Origin: Gillisia sp.
Lineage (GTDB): Bacteria > Bacteroidota > Bacteroidia > Flavobacteriales > Flavobacteriaceae
Length of the DNA stretch: 64,000 nt
Assembly: GCA_024635655.1 (NCBI GenBank)
Contig: JAGXIL010000039.1
Location: 1-64,000, forward strand
Direction of reading: 5' to 3'
The position numbers and the translations under genes were made by a program. The notes beneath the pieces are model-generated. The model was not told where the DNA came from, searched no databases, and worked only from the letters and a program-made list of their open reading frames with translations. Below are positions 1-9,222 of this stretch, piece by piece; the first letter of the stretch is position 1, and each line of letters begins with the position of its first letter.

Positions 1-246
1 AATTTTTCCAAAATGGCTTATGATCTGCCGGACGCTTTGTTGTACCTCTTCCTCTCTGGCCACATCGCAAGGCACTGCCAGGGCCTTCCTGCCCAATTTT
101 TCAATGTCCAGAACCAGTGCATCCAGCCGCTCTTTTCGCCGGGCTGAAACAGCAAGATCTGCCCCCTGCTGAGCAAGCTGTATCGCCATCTCCCTCCCTA
201 TGCCCGAGGAAGCCCCGGTGATCCAAACAATTTTATCTTTAAACAT
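1..246 (-). CDS. SDR-family oxidoreductase (N-terminal part, runs off the window)
   Basis: The 82 visible residues begin at an ATG (246-244) and form the start of a Rossmann fold. The cofactor motif TGASSGIG lies at about residues 10-17, followed by a helix and an Arg-rich turn (SARRKERL) typical of NADP-binding short-chain dehydrogenases. A CDV segment, usual for the adenine-binding strand, comes near the end. The catalytic YxxxK lies outside the window, so the substrate cannot be inferred. The family reduces or oxidises small alcohols and ketones in the cytoplasm. The next gene on this strand ends 263 nt upstream, so this gene probably has its own promoter. Confidence 0.85.
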   Translation of the reverse strand, partial: MFKDKIVWITGASSGIGREMAIQLAQQGADLAVSARRKERLDALVLDIEKLGRKALAVPCDVAREEEVQQSVRQIISHFGKI

Positions 247-509
247 GTCTTAGAAGTGTAAGAAACTTAAATCTATACTATTATTTCCTGCAAAGCAATT
301 TAAGTTTACACAGCAATAAAAAAGCTTCACGTTTGTGAAATACACATTTCTGTTTACTGTTCTCTGTTTATAACGTACGAAAAATAAGAAAGACATTTCC
401 CGCTAGATTTGGAGCCACTTTATACTGCCTTTGCTTAATCCACTTCTTCTGATATTATTTTTTAGTTGAAAACGGACAACCGAGAACAGATAACCAAAAT
501 CCGTCACCT

Positions 510-2567
510 CTACTTTTCTTCACCAACCTCCTCTACTAATGCAACCTCCCGTTGCTTCCAGACCTCAAAAAGAGATTTTATGAAAAATCCGCCTACCACA
601 CTTCTGGCCTGGAAGCCTTCCATATTCGCACGACTGGTGTAATGCCAATCGGTGAGGGGTACACGATCCTCAGATTCAATAGCGAAAAGGTAAACAGGTT
701 CAATGAATTTTTTAAAATCTTCAGGGCTTTCTGTCAGGGTAGCGGTCCAGAGGATCCAGTCGGATTTTGTATAATCTGAACGGCTGTCAAGGGGAAGTCC
801 GTATTTATTGTGTTTGGTTTTGTAGAACGCCATTTCCTTATCATACACCTTCTTAGGAAAAATTTTAAGGTTCAGCAGTTTATCCCACACCAGATTATAT
901 TTCTGGCTCCAGGTATTTTTATCGTTAAAGGTAAGTGCGTAGTGGTCACCACTATTTGCTAGAACCTCCCACATCCCGGCCATAGAACCTGCTATGGAGG
1001 TAAACTCTTCTGCAAGTGCTTTATTGCCAATTTCTCCGGCGAGATATCCATAAGCCCCAAGTCCCACAATGGCTTTTATAGATAAATTGGCATTCCTGGC
1101 TAAATGGCCTGCGAAATCATCGGTACATAATTGCTTTTCCGGATCAAAACCTTCTTCAGTTAAAAATTTAGCCCAGATACTAAGGCTGTCCCAGTGCTTC
1201 AGGGCATAATCTGCCTTTTCTTCCGCCATAACAATAGCAGCAGTCAGGATAAGCATATTCCCTGCTTCTTCTACCGGCATATCTTCATGGTATGTTTGTC
1301 CCGTAGCGATTGGATAGGTTCCAAGATCATGGGCAGGAAAAGGTTTCTTCCATTTGCCGCTTTCGCTATAATAAAAGATCCCGTTCATCATCCCTTTCAA
1401 AAGTTCGGGATTATAAAGCAGGAATAAAGGAGCCGAGGGATAGGTGACATCTACGGTATTTATTGAGCCGTTGCTGAAGTTTTCTTTAGACAAAAAAAGA
1501 ATCTCGCCTTCAGGACTTTCAACCAGTTTATGGGCAGCGATAGATTGCCGGTATCCCAGCTCCAGTAATTTGGCATAAGCCTCTCCCCCATGTTCTCTCC
1601 CCATTTTCTGAAGTTCCAGGTCAAAGGCTGAGCATTTATTTTTGAGCTGTGTGTATTCTACATAAGCTTTATCCAGTTCCTTTTCAATAGAATTATTTCC
1701 GTCGCGGTTCCACCATGGCCGCAGGTGTTCTCCAAAATAATTGATTGCCAGAATATCGTCGTATCCCAATAAAAGGAGATGTTCCTTTTCAGTTGCAATT
1801 GTTTCCTTCGGAAAGATGGTAGTGAGCATTTTGTTTTTCCCCGATTTTAAAGGAGTAGTTGCTGTGGGTGTTTGGGAAATAAATCCGCAGATAGCCTCTG
1901 GAGCAGAAGAACAATTCTGAAGACTACGCGCTTCTATGGAAGCCGCTACATACATATAACCCCAATCTATTCTAAGATCATCCCCTTTCTTTTCCAGTAC
2001 CGGCTGCTCTACAGATCCCGATCTTATATACGACAAGTGGGAAGTAGAAGAAAAGGCTGCGGTCACAGCCTGGGAAGGTTCATCTACTGCAATATTTGTG
2101 GAGGCTCCAAAAAATACCTGTACTTCATGAGCCCGCATATCATTGGGCAGGGTTTTTACAGAGATATAGGAAACCGGCCGTGCCATCACCTCAAGGTCAT
2201 CCATGAGAAGCGGAGATGTAAAGCAGAGTTCTACATCAATCCCGCCACAGGATAAAAGATATGTGGTTTGGGTAGCACTCAACTTTACATCTTTTTGCAA
2301 TGCTAACTCAATTGATGTATCCAGGTACTCCTGAGGAAAAGACCCCAGAAAAAGGTAATCGATCCCATCTACTTTTATCATTCCTAACATTTCATGTTCC
2401 CTACCCGACCAGTGTTTTGTAGGAGATTGGTTTATTTCATCTGTAAAGGACCAAATACTGAAATAAGGATCGTGTGTAATCAGGGGATAGGCAGGTGCGA
2501 GCCGTGGTGACAAGTTTACAGGGCTCGCCGGCCCTAATTCTTTTTGGGGTTTTAATTTGTTGTTCAT
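510..2567 (-). CDS. glutaminase-family (GtaA-like, DUF4965/DUF1793) protein
   Basis: This 685-residue protein has the layout of fungal GtaA-like glutaminase-family proteins, which are common in Bacteroidota: an N-terminal DUF4964/DUF5127 sandwich region (about 25-330) followed by an alpha-helical DUF4965/DUF1793 part (about 330-670). Recognisable family stretches are DVTYPSAPLFLLYNP (about 375-390) and FPAHDLGTYP followed by HEDMPVEEAGNML (about 413-440). Most relatives are secreted, but no hydrophobic signal peptide precedes the conserved start here, so the protein may be cytoplasmic or the start may have been altered. True glutaminase activity is proven for few members. Glycoside-like activity is possible because the helical part resembles (alpha/alpha)6 enzymes. 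It stands alone on the minus strand. Confidence 0.75.
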   Translation of the reverse strand: MNNKLKPQKELGPASPVNLSPRLAPAYPLITHDPYFSIWSFTDEINQSPTKHWSGREHEMLGMIKVDGIDYLFLGSFPQEYLDTSIELALQKDVKLSATQTTYLLSCGGIDVELCFTSPLLMDDLEVMARPVSYISVKTLPNDMRAHEVQVFFGASTNIAVDEPSQAVTAAFSSTSHLSYIRSGSVEQPVLEKKGDDLRIDWGYMYVAASIEARSLQNCSSAPEAICGFISQTPTATTPLKSGKNKMLTTIFPKETIATEKEHLLLLGYDDILAINYFGEHLRPWWNRDGNNSIEKELDKAYVEYTQLKNKCSAFDLELQKMGREHGGEAYAKLLELGYRQSIAAHKLVESPEGEILFLSKENFSNGSINTVDVTYPSAPLFLLYNPELLKGMMNGIFYYSESGKWKKPFPAHDLGTYPIATGQTYHEDMPVEEAGNMLILTAAIVMAEEKADYALKHWDSLSIWAKFLTEEGFDPEKQLCTDDFAGHLARNANLSIKAIVGLGAYGYLAGEIGNKALAEEFTSIAGSMAGMWEVLANSGDHYALTFNDKNTWSQKYNLVWDKLLNLKIFPKKVYDKEMAFYKTKHNKYGLPLDSRSDYTKSDWILWTATLTESPEDFKKFIEPVYLFAIESEDRVPLTDWHYTSRANMEGFQARSVVGGFFIKSLFEVWKQREVALVEEVGEEK

Positions 2568-3489
2568 GGGGTACTTCTTTGGGGAAATTTTTGTTGATTT
2601 TAAATTATATTTAGTTCATCCATGCTTATTATTCAGGTATATCATCCAACTTTTTTGGTTGAGGTATTGTAACAGAAAACAGGAGCATGATTATGTAACA
2701 CAAGATCCTCCCGGGGGGTGGTAAGGATCTACATAGGGCGTCTTTATATTCGCCAATATAAATATTAAAATTAACATATTCTTAACAAAAATAGTATTCT
2801 TTTAATCCAGTAAAATTTTAAGGGCTTTTTAAATGCATATTGAGAAAGATCTAATGCGATCTGGGAATAAAAAGCAGTAGCAGAATAGAAAGCTGTTTTA
2901 CCGGCCTGAATGGTGAAGTACGAAAAACAAAACATCAAAAATAGGGTAGAATCCCTGATGGAATCTGACCGTATAGAGGATCCAGTTAATTTTTTTTTGA
3001 ATTAATAGGAGTTAGATCTCGTGAGGTAGGATATTTTAAATATCATTAAATACAAAGAAAAAAAATAAAACTACCATAACTATGAAGAGAAAAATAGCAA
3101 GGAAGACAATCTGATTAATTTTGAAGCGTTGCATCATAGTGTTATAAAGGATAAAAATAATTCACAACTAGACCGTTTGGTGAACAATTAATATAAATTT
3201 ATATTTATTTTAACTTTATACCATACATATTTTTTAAGATGTTTATCCGCAGTAACTCTTCAATTCCGGGAATTAAAAAATTGATTACAAGCTACCTTAT
3301 CATGTGAAATAGACAATTAATTCTTTTTTTACCTTTTCATACTGATATTTCCTGTAGTTTCACATTTTACCTGCTAAAGATCAATCTTGATATAAAGGCA
3401 TATTTTTGATCCTTGGCCCTTGATCTCCTTTAGTGGTTGTATTTTTATCCCCTGCAATCATTTTGTAAATGAATATTTAAATATTATAT
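2568..3489. other. long AT-rich intergenic region
   Basis: About 920 bases without a conventional gene. It holds one candidate 33-codon membrane microprotein (3036-3137, minus) and a 7-bp inverted repeat AGATCCT/AGGATCT at 2703-2730 around a GC-rich 14-nt loop. That repeat lies upstream of the glutaminase-family gene, in its probable leader or promoter. No tRNA, terminator with a T-run or transposase remnant was seen in the rest. Confidence 0.5.
3036..3137 (-). CDS. candidate 33-residue single-pass membrane microprotein
   Basis: The open frame starts with two successive ATG codons (3137 and 3134) and encodes a short basic/polar head (MMQRFKINQ) followed by an almost uninterrupted hydrophobic stretch of about 20 residues rich in Phe, Val, Ile and Leu. 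It ends NDI-stop. This is the composition of a small inner-membrane protein. No Shine-Dalgarno is seen, which is normal for Bacteroidota. AT-rich DNA can produce such frames by chance, so the call rests on composition alone. Confidence 0.3.
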   Translation of the reverse strand: MMQRFKINQIVFLAIFLFIVMVVLFFFFVFNDI

Positions 3490-3960
3490 ATGGTCTGTTT
3501 GAACCTTAAAAAACTGGAAAGAAAATTAATTAACAACGATTCTCCCCACATATTGGGTTATTGTTATTTTATCTTCTTTCTCACTGCTTTAAGCATCCTC
3601 TATCTTTACCCCAATACATCCCAGGGATCAGAAGAACTTAGAATCCTGGGATTTATAGCCAGTTTACTGATTAGTTTCTGGGGCTTCCGGAAAACACTTA
3701 TCGTGAATCAAACGAGTGGAAATAAAGACTTCTTTAAGAAATTCTTCTCCCTCTCCTTTGTGGCCGGCTTAAGGGTTATGGGAGGTTTAATTGCTTTTGT
3801 ACTTATATTGCGAGGCTCGAAATTATTCCTTCAAAGTTATTTTTCTTTTCCTCAAGGCCCCATGCTTAGTGAAATGTCTAAACTCCTGCTTGCCCCTATT
3901 ATCTTCTACATTTTCTTTATCCTGCTCATCAATGCTTTTAAGCGGGTAAACGGGGATTAA
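3490..3960 (+). CDS. hypothetical four-helix membrane protein
   Basis: I do not recognise this 156-residue protein. Four hydrophobic segments are visible at about residues 22-42, 51-70, 87-108 and 128-150. Basic residues cluster at the N-terminus and in the loop after the second helix (FRKTL), which suggests an integral inner-membrane protein with both ends in the cytoplasm. There are no obvious catalytic or metal-binding residues. Its length and layout recall small DUF-type membrane proteins such as the DUF4282 class, but no motif supports a specific family. It is monocistronic, with more than 500 nt of upstream non-coding DNA. Confidence 0.6.
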   Translation: MVCLNLKKLERKLINNDSPHILGYCYFIFFLTALSILYLYPNTSQGSEELRILGFIASLLISFWGFRKTLIVNQTSGNKDFFKKFFSLSFVAGLRVMGGLIAFVLILRGSKLFLQSYFSFPQGPMLSEMSKLLLAPIIFYIFFILLINAFKRVNGD

Positions 3961-4106
3961 AATATTCCCTGTTAGTCAAACTCGAAAGTGCAAAATGATT
4001 TAAATACTGCCCATTGCGCTATGAAGTAGCGGTGGAAGGTGCGGAGAACTACAATTTATATAGTGCGAGGTAAGAATTAAACTTCAGGCTGTTATCCATC
4101 CCTATG

Positions 4107-4289
4107 CTAATATGTTCTGTCTACAGGTTCCGGAGGAGGCTCTTCCTGCCATTCCGGCTCAGAGCTTTGGCCCAGCAGGTACCAAAGAACCAGAAGGGCA
4201 CCTATTACCACCAACAGCCAGACCCACCAGTTTTTATTTCTCCTGTTGGTCTTATCAGTGCTATCCTGTCTGGCATCCAGGGGGCTCAT
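4107..4289 (-). CDS. small WWxW single-pass membrane protein (paralogue A)
   Basis: This 60-residue protein has a charged head containing NRRNKN, a WWVW motif (about 21-24), one transmembrane helix (about 24-40) and an acidic, Pro-rich tail ending EPPPEPVDRTY. It follows the similar gene at 4307-4555 after 17 nt, so the two are probably cotranscribed. Two further relatives lie in this window at 6378-6584 and 11516-11728. The shared design is Asn/Arg/Lys-rich head, tryptophan cluster at the membrane interface, helix, acidic tail. The function is unknown; proximity to YsnF/PRC-barrel genes suggests an envelope or stress role. Confidence 0.65.
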   Translation of the reverse strand: MSPLDARQDSTDKTNRRNKNWWVWLLVVIGALLVLWYLLGQSSEPEWQEEPPPEPVDRTY

Positions 4290-4306
4290 AATTACTAATT
4301 TAAAAA

Positions 4307-4555
4307 TTATTCCGGATCGTAATCCTGTTCCTCTTTCAGGGTACGGTCGTCATCCGCGTCCTCTCCAACATTATTCATAGGCGCAGGATCCATAGTAGTG
4401 GGCTGATCCCCATCTGTCATTAATATGGACGTCTTTCCGAAGATCATCAGAAGTACAAACAATATTACCACCGCCACAATGGTCCATATCCACCATCTGT
4501 TTCTTACATCCCTGTATGTGTTTTTACCATTTTCCTGCTCAGTTGATTTCGCCAT
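4307..4555 (-). CDS. small WWxW single-pass membrane protein (paralogue B)
   Basis: The 82-residue product starts with a polar head (MAKSTEQENGKNTYRDVRN), continues RWWIW at about residues 20-24, has a helix of about 18 hydrophobic residues, and ends in a long acidic tail (DADDDRTLKEEQDYDPE). The RNRWWIW sequence is nearly identical to that of the paralogue at 6378-6584, while the tails share only their acidity. It is the first gene of a probable two-gene unit with 4107-4289. By the positive-inside rule the head should face the cytoplasm and the acidic tail the periplasm. No function is known to me. Confidence 0.65.
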   Translation of the reverse strand: MAKSTEQENGKNTYRDVRNRWWIWTIVAVVILFVLLMIFGKTSILMTDGDQPTTMDPAPMNNVGEDADDDRTLKEEQDYDPE

Positions 4556-5334
4556 GATATATTTTTTTAATAATGCGTGGGATAAAGTTAAGTGGATACA
4601 AGCGGTTACTAAAAAAATTAACGAGTTTTGCCGAATTTTTAAGAAAATAATATAGGTAGCACTATTTCCGGGCTATTCATAAGAATTTGCCCAATACATT
4701 TAGTACCGTTACAGAAAAAGAGGTTTTTGCCTGTTAAGGAATGCTATAACTTTTTGAAATTAGGAAAATTGTGGGACAATATTAGAATTTATTTTCCGTT
4801 ATACTTACGAAAAAGTATCTCCACCATATCTTATTAGGATTAGAAAAAACCGCTTCCTCTTCCAATCAGCACTATTTAATACCCTACTATTAAAAAGTTT
4901 GATTTTCAGTTGAAGCGGTTAAATTTATATTTCAATCCTAAAATTGAAATTGTTATGTTATTACTCTTTCTTAGTTAGTATCAAAATTTGAGATTTGTTA
5001 CGCTAACTTCAAAAAAAAATCGGCAATAATGTTTTCACCCGGTGAACATTGAAGATATAAGACCTACACTCCAAAAATTTTAAAGATAAAAGATTTCCAC
5101 AGGTATAAATTAATAAACACAGAGATCCGGTTCAACAGCTAAACACCCTTTACCTTCACCCCTACTTGTATTGCCCTTTTCAAAAGAATATTTTAATTGA
5201 TCAGCAATTGAAAGGCATAAATCCAAATTAATGGTTAAAAGAGGATACAATTTTGCCATTGATCATTTGCATAAATAGCAAAGGATGATCGAAAACGATC
5301 ATCCTCTTAATAAAAATTCTTTATGTTCTTCTTA
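4556..5334. other. intergenic region with inverted repeats
   Basis: About 780 bases without a supportable gene. A 9-bp inverted repeat AACCGCTTC (4848-4856) / GAAGCGGTT (4912-4920) encloses 55 nt. A hairpin near the right edge (5282-5305) probably ends the peptidase transcript. No long reading frame with protein-like composition was found on either strand. Confidence 0.4.
5282..5305 (-). terminator. hairpin downstream of the zinc peptidase gene
   Basis: A perfect stem GGATGATCG / CGATCATCC with an AAAA loop (extended by one A-T pair) lies 30 nt beyond the stop codon of the minus-strand peptidase gene. The T-run is weak, so termination efficiency is uncertain. Confidence 0.55.
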
Positions 5335-6183
5335 TTATCTGAATAAAGCTCCAAAAGTATCGCCCTGGCTAAAATCTCCGGATCTGAAGCCTTTTGTAAA
5401 CCACTCCATGCGTTGCTGAGATGTGCCATGGGTAAAGGAATCGGGCACTACCCTTCCGGAAGTACTCTTCTGAATGGCATCATCACCCACTGCACTGGCT
5501 GCACTTAAAGCTTCCTCAATATCTCCTTCTTCTAAATATTTTCGATTATGATGGGCCCAAACCCCGGCGTAATAGTCGGCTTGAAGCTCCATGGCTACCG
5601 ATAATTTATTGGATTGAGCCTGATTTGCCTGCTGCTGCATTTGTCTCACTTCCCCTGCAGTGCCCATTAAATGTTGTATATGATGCCCTACCTCATGGGC
5701 CATCACATAAGCAATGGCAAAGTCGCCACCCTGTGCCCCGAAGCGGGTACGAAGTTGTTCAAAAAAACCCAGGTCCATGTAAATTTTTTCATCGGCTGGG
5801 CAGTAAAAAGGCCCGGATGCTGATGATGCTCCCCCGCAGGCGGTTTGTACTGCATCTGTAAACAACACCATTTCGGGTTCCCTGTAATTGGCACCATTTT
5901 CGGCAAAAATATTATTCCAAACATCTTCAGTGTCGGCAAGAACAGTCTCTGTAAAAGCACCCAGCTCCTTTTCCTCCTCAGTTAATTCCCGCTCTTCTGT
6001 TGATACTCCACCACCTTCCGTCTGAAGCTGATTCAGGATATCACCTACATCCCCTCCAGAGAAAAACTGGATTGCCAGAAAAATGATCCCAATAATACCC
6101 CCGCCGGCTGCGATTTTTCCGCCTGAAGATTTTCCTCTCCGGTCATCAACGTTGGTACTTTTCCTTCTGCCTTTCCATTTCAT
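5335..6183 (-). CDS. neutral zinc metallopeptidase, YpfJ family
   Basis: The 282 residues match the putative neutral zinc metallopeptidase family (PF04228). A basic N-terminal tail is followed by one transmembrane helix (about 24-41), a Gly/Glu-rich linker and a conserved domain from about residue 80 to the end. The zinc site HEVGHHIQ lies at residues 163-170 (His163, Glu164, His167). Typical family stretches are ACGGASSASGPFYCPAD (about 115-131) and a downstream ELQADYYAGVWAH, whose Glu probably completes the zinc site. The length is normal. The domain should face the periplasm, anchored by the N-terminal helix. The physiological substrate is unknown. A hairpin follows the gene and there is no close partner gene. 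Confidence 0.88.
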   Translation of the reverse strand: MKWKGRRKSTNVDDRRGKSSGGKIAAGGGIIGIIFLAIQFFSGGDVGDILNQLQTEGGGVSTEERELTEEEKELGAFTETVLADTEDVWNNIFAENGANYREPEMVLFTDAVQTACGGASSASGPFYCPADEKIYMDLGFFEQLRTRFGAQGGDFAIAYVMAHEVGHHIQHLMGTAGEVRQMQQQANQAQSNKLSVAMELQADYYAGVWAHHNRKYLEEGDIEEALSAASAVGDDAIQKSTSGRVVPDSFTHGTSQQRMEWFTKGFRSGDFSQGDTFGALFR

Positions 6184-6377
6184 AAGTGTTGTATTATAAA
6201 TTTACTGCCAAAATAGAAAATAAAGATGTTTGATGGTGTTCAGGATATCATAAAGTTGCAAAACGTCGGGATGTTCAGGTTTCCGGGCTGATAATTCAAT
6301 ACAATTTATATAACTGCTGGAGATTAGAAGCTTATGTTCATACTTCTGCTTTACAGATCAGGGGAAGAAAAGATTTT

Positions 6378-6584
6378 TTAATTGATTTCGGGCGGGGAAG
6401 TATCTTCCCTAATAAATGTTGAATCCGGGATCCTTTGATCTTCTGTCCTTTGAATGTCAGTACGCGGATCAAAAGCTAGCCATAAAATTATTATAGCTAT
6501 GATCGCTATAATTGCCCAAATCCACCACCTGTTTTTTTCGTTATCGTTATTGCCGCTTTTTCTTTCAACCTCTACTTCTGCCAT
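6378..6584 (-). CDS. small WWxW single-pass membrane protein (paralogue C)
   Basis: This 68-residue protein starts MAEVEVERKSGNND, has the interface motif KNRWWIW at about 17-23, a very Ile/Ala-rich helix, and a polar acidic tail ending in DTSPPEIN. Its head resembles paralogue D at 11516-11728 (MAQIDVEKKNNND) and its WWIW block resembles paralogue B at 4307-4555, so it links the two subgroups. It stands about 190 nt upstream of the peptidase gene on the same strand and may share its transcript. Function unknown. Confidence 0.65.
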   Translation of the reverse strand: MAEVEVERKSGNNDNEKNRWWIWAIIAIIAIIILWLAFDPRTDIQRTEDQRIPDSTFIREDTSPPEIN

Positions 6585-7045
6585 TTTGTTTTTCTTATGG
6601 TTAATTTTCCCAGGGTTATTTAATGTTAAGTTACAGCATTATTTCAAGTTGTTTATCATATAAATGGGTATTGACAATTATTTAGGAAAAAATCGAATGT
6701 CAAAAAGATCCTACGCGGCTAACTGAAAACAAAAATATTAAGGCTTAACAATTCTTAAAAATTTCACAGGAGATTAAGAGGGAATTAGTGTTAATTGTGA
6801 AAGAAGCTTTTCCTTACCTCCCTATCTTTGCCTCAACGATCTCCCCCACACAGCCAGAGTAACTGGTAAAGAGCAAAAAGAATATTTATACAGATAAGTT
6901 TCTGAAAAGATCTTTCCTGCTTTTATTATATTAAACCCAACCTGTTTAAGGTGGTGGTTCATCAAAAAAAATTTTAGGGGTATTAAACCCTTTTATTTGG
7001 CTTTAGTGGTAAAAAAAAGGCTGTGCAATTAGAAAAAAGTACCCC
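6585..7045. other. divergent intergenic region
   Basis: About 460 bases between the divergent small membrane-protein gene and the 94-residue protein. No gene was found. It should hold promoters for both directions, but I cannot point to a clear TAnnTTTG/TTG pair. Confidence 0.35.
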
Positions 7046-7330
7046 ATGAATAAGAAGAACGTTGATGTAGAATGCACTGAAGATGATAGTACAACAAGGC
7101 TTTTAAAGCTTATAGATGAGGGTGATGCCTCTGCAATACTCTCTGAAAAAAATTTTGCAATTAGATTTAACGAACTGGTGAAGTATGAGCTGGTGGCGAT
7201 CAAAAAAGATAAACTAAGTCTTACCGAAAGGGGACGGCATGCACTGCGGGTTGGTGTAAGGTCTGTTATTAATAAAATAAAAAATGAGATTGGATTTTCA
7301 ATGATCCTGAAACAGGGAGCAATGCATTAG
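7046..7330 (+). CDS. small winged-helix-like protein, unknown
   Basis: The 94 residues start with an acidic Asp/Glu-rich head (about 1-20). A compact region follows in which KYELVAIKKDKLSLTERGR (about 47-65) reads like the recognition helix and wing of a winged-helix protein: 'LTxxGR' after a short beta hairpin is common in such domains. The last 25 residues are basic and amphipathic. No ligand or effector domain is visible, and no neighbour explains its role. It could be a small DNA-binding protein or an adaptor; the fold assignment is only a pattern match. Confidence 0.5.
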   Translation: MNKKNVDVECTEDDSTTRLLKLIDEGDASAILSEKNFAIRFNELVKYELVAIKKDKLSLTERGRHALRVGVRSVINKIKNEIGFSMILKQGAMH

Positions 7331-7493
7331 AAATCCACATTCATTAGCACAGATCTAGTTCAATTTGCAATGTTCATTTATGCATAGAGAATTGGATTGC
7401 AGATTTAATTTTGCTGTCTATCCTAGCTTTATCTGTAATTATTCCTCTCTTCCGTCTTCGGAAATACTGCCCGCAACACCCGTGTAAATTTCT

Positions 7494-8636
7494 TCATACG
7501 GCATAATTCAACTTGACCCGTTTTTTCCCGGGGGGATTAGCAAGTTTTCTTAGAAGAACTATGAAAGATGTTTCTTGCTTTTCCTGATCACTCTTCAACT
7601 CTACATGGCCTCCATGGGCTTCCGCTGCCATTTTCACAAAGGTGAGCCCAATACCCCAGCTTTTAAGGCCTTCTTCAGTATTTTTATGTGACCGATTCAG
7701 GAATTGGAAAATTTTGTCCTTTTGTTCATGGCTAATATAACTACCTTGATTGTGAACGCTTAAAAACACTTCTTCCCCTTCCTCTTTAATTTTTACTGTG
7801 ATAGGAGAATCCTTAGAGCCGTATTTTACGGCATTGGTCATTAAATTCTCAAGAAGCCTCCTTATAGCTGTGGCGTCAAAAATTCCTATTATTTTTTCAC
7901 CCCCGCTTTCCAGATTAATTGGATTTGGGTATGTTTCAGAAGCTTCCCAACATACCAGTTCGATATCTTCCACAATGTTACTTTCAGCAAAAGTCAAACT
8001 TATACCTTCCCCTGAGTTTACGGTTATGGCATCCATAAATCCTTCCAGAAGGTCCAGGGATCTGCGAAGGTTTTTCTTCACCATATCCTTTACTTTATAA
8101 AACCTTTCCTCTCCATCTTTATAGTTGAGGACATCTATTCCCAAATAGGCAGCAGAAAGAGGATTTCTAATATCGTGGGCCAGCGTGCCGGTAAGTTTCA
8201 TGCGCATATCCTCTAAAGAATGGGTAAAGGAATCAATTGAATAGGCCAAAGAAGTCTCCATAGTAAAAGAGACCACCACGCCCACATCTGCATTATATGT
8301 CTTTTTCTCCTGGAGAAGGTAGATCAATACCCGGTGTAAGACAATATATTCATTTATTATCCTTTTGGATGTATAATGTTCTGATGTTGCCCTATGCCTC
8401 CCGTGGCCGATACTCTCATTAATCACTTCTTCGTAATTTTTACGGGCTGTGAGATCCTCTTTCCCTTCATGCAGCTCAAGAATATCTGCCAAAGAGTCAA
8501 GAATACGGGGTAATATATTTCTCAGAACCAGAGTTGTAGTGGCCCTTGAAGCGTGAATTTCTCTATTAACTGCTTGCTCCCATTGATCAAGTATATTTGC
8601 TTTATGCTCCCTTATAACTCCTGCTGCTTTCCTCAT
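7494..8636 (-). CDS. soluble sensor histidine kinase with RsbR-like N-terminal region
   Basis: The 380-residue protein has no transmembrane helix. Residues 1-140 are all-helical and start with a 'hxxxIxxxWexxv' pattern (IREHKANILDQWEQAV) as in RsbR-type or kinase N-terminal sensing bundles. The H-box LAHDIRNPL contains the phospho-acceptor His154, followed by a dimerisation helix. The ATPase domain shows the N-box LLENLMTNAVKYG and the G2-type motif WGIGLTFVKMAAEAHGGH. All catalytic blocks look intact, so it should phosphorylate a response regulator. No regulator gene adjoins it; the only one in the window (34819) lacks the usual Asp. The signal is unknown and probably cytoplasmic. Confidence 0.85.
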   Translation of the reverse strand: MRKAAGVIREHKANILDQWEQAVNREIHASRATTTLVLRNILPRILDSLADILELHEGKEDLTARKNYEEVINESIGHGRHRATSEHYTSKRIINEYIVLHRVLIYLLQEKKTYNADVGVVVSFTMETSLAYSIDSFTHSLEDMRMKLTGTLAHDIRNPLSAAYLGIDVLNYKDGEERFYKVKDMVKKNLRRSLDLLEGFMDAITVNSGEGISLTFAESNIVEDIELVCWEASETYPNPINLESGGEKIIGIFDATAIRRLLENLMTNAVKYGSKDSPITVKIKEEGEEVFLSVHNQGSYISHEQKDKIFQFLNRSHKNTEEGLKSWGIGLTFVKMAAEAHGGHVELKSDQEKQETSFIVLLRKLANPPGKKRVKLNYAV

Positions 8637-8919
8637 ATATTATTATCCTATAGTATTAAATATAAGGCTAATGCAAAAATAGTGAGCTATAGTTTCAAAT
8701 ATATATTTTTAAGGAATGCAGACGGGGTACCTAAGGGAGAGACAATTAAAATTTTTTGGATGTCCTTTTTCTCTCTCCCAAAACGCTGAATTTTATCCTT
8801 TACATTCTTTACTCACTTTTCATTAACTAATTCACAACATACTATTAACGAATACTTAAGCATTGCGCTACCATTACATTTAAAGTTTCATGTTATTTTT
8901 ATATTCTTATTTTTTTTAA

Positions 8920-9222
8920 ATGATAAACTTAATTTTTATTACACTTGCATTTTTAGGATTGGTATTTCTTTTCTTACAACATAAACTGAATAACCAACAG
9001 GAAGATCTAATCAAAAGCGAAACTAAAGCCTTAAAGCAGCTGAAGAAATTTAATAAATCCCGATTTGTGAACAGGCAGGTTTTACAAATGGAAAAAAGGA
9101 GTTCTCCATCTAACATTTTTAAGCCATTAGCCTTACATACTGCACAAATCCCGGAAGGAAGGAGTTTTGAATTTCCCCGATCCATTAAAAGAAGGTCAAA
9201 TTCTTCAGTGATTAGCAATTAA
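8920..9222 (+). CDS. small N-terminally anchored basic protein, unknown
   Basis: The 100-residue frame begins with a hydrophobic helix (INLIFITLAFLGLVFLFL, about 2-19) followed by a polar, strongly basic region (KALKQLKKFNKSRF and later PRSIKRRSN). This is the pattern of a small protein anchored in the inner membrane with a cytoplasmic basic tail. Its 3' end overlaps the end of the convergent patatin gene by 18 nt. An opposite-strand frame of the same length exists, but its Cys-rich, scattered-hydrophobic composition looks non-coding. No family recognised. Confidence 0.45.
   Translation: MINLIFITLAFLGLVFLFLQHKLNNQQEDLIKSETKALKQLKKFNKSRFVNRQVLQMEKRSSPSNIFKPLALHTAQIPEGRSFEFPRSIKRRSNSSVISN

Noticed and set aside
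2555-2580. Shared start context AAGTACCCCATGAA before the genes at 2567 (minus) and 7046 (plus)
   Set aside because: Fourteen identical bases, but only two sites with unrelated genes; other genes of the window do not show it. Probably chance.
3961-4080. Coding remnant (RYEVAVEGAENYNLYSAR before a TAA near 4073)
   Set aside because: Only about 17 sense codons after a stop in the same frame; composition is protein-like but too short to assign, and no continuation was found in other frames.
8916-9218. 100-codon minus-strand frame opposite the small anchored protein
   Set aside because: Cys-rich with scattered hydrophobic residues and no start signal; the plus-strand frame has a clean membrane-anchor pattern.
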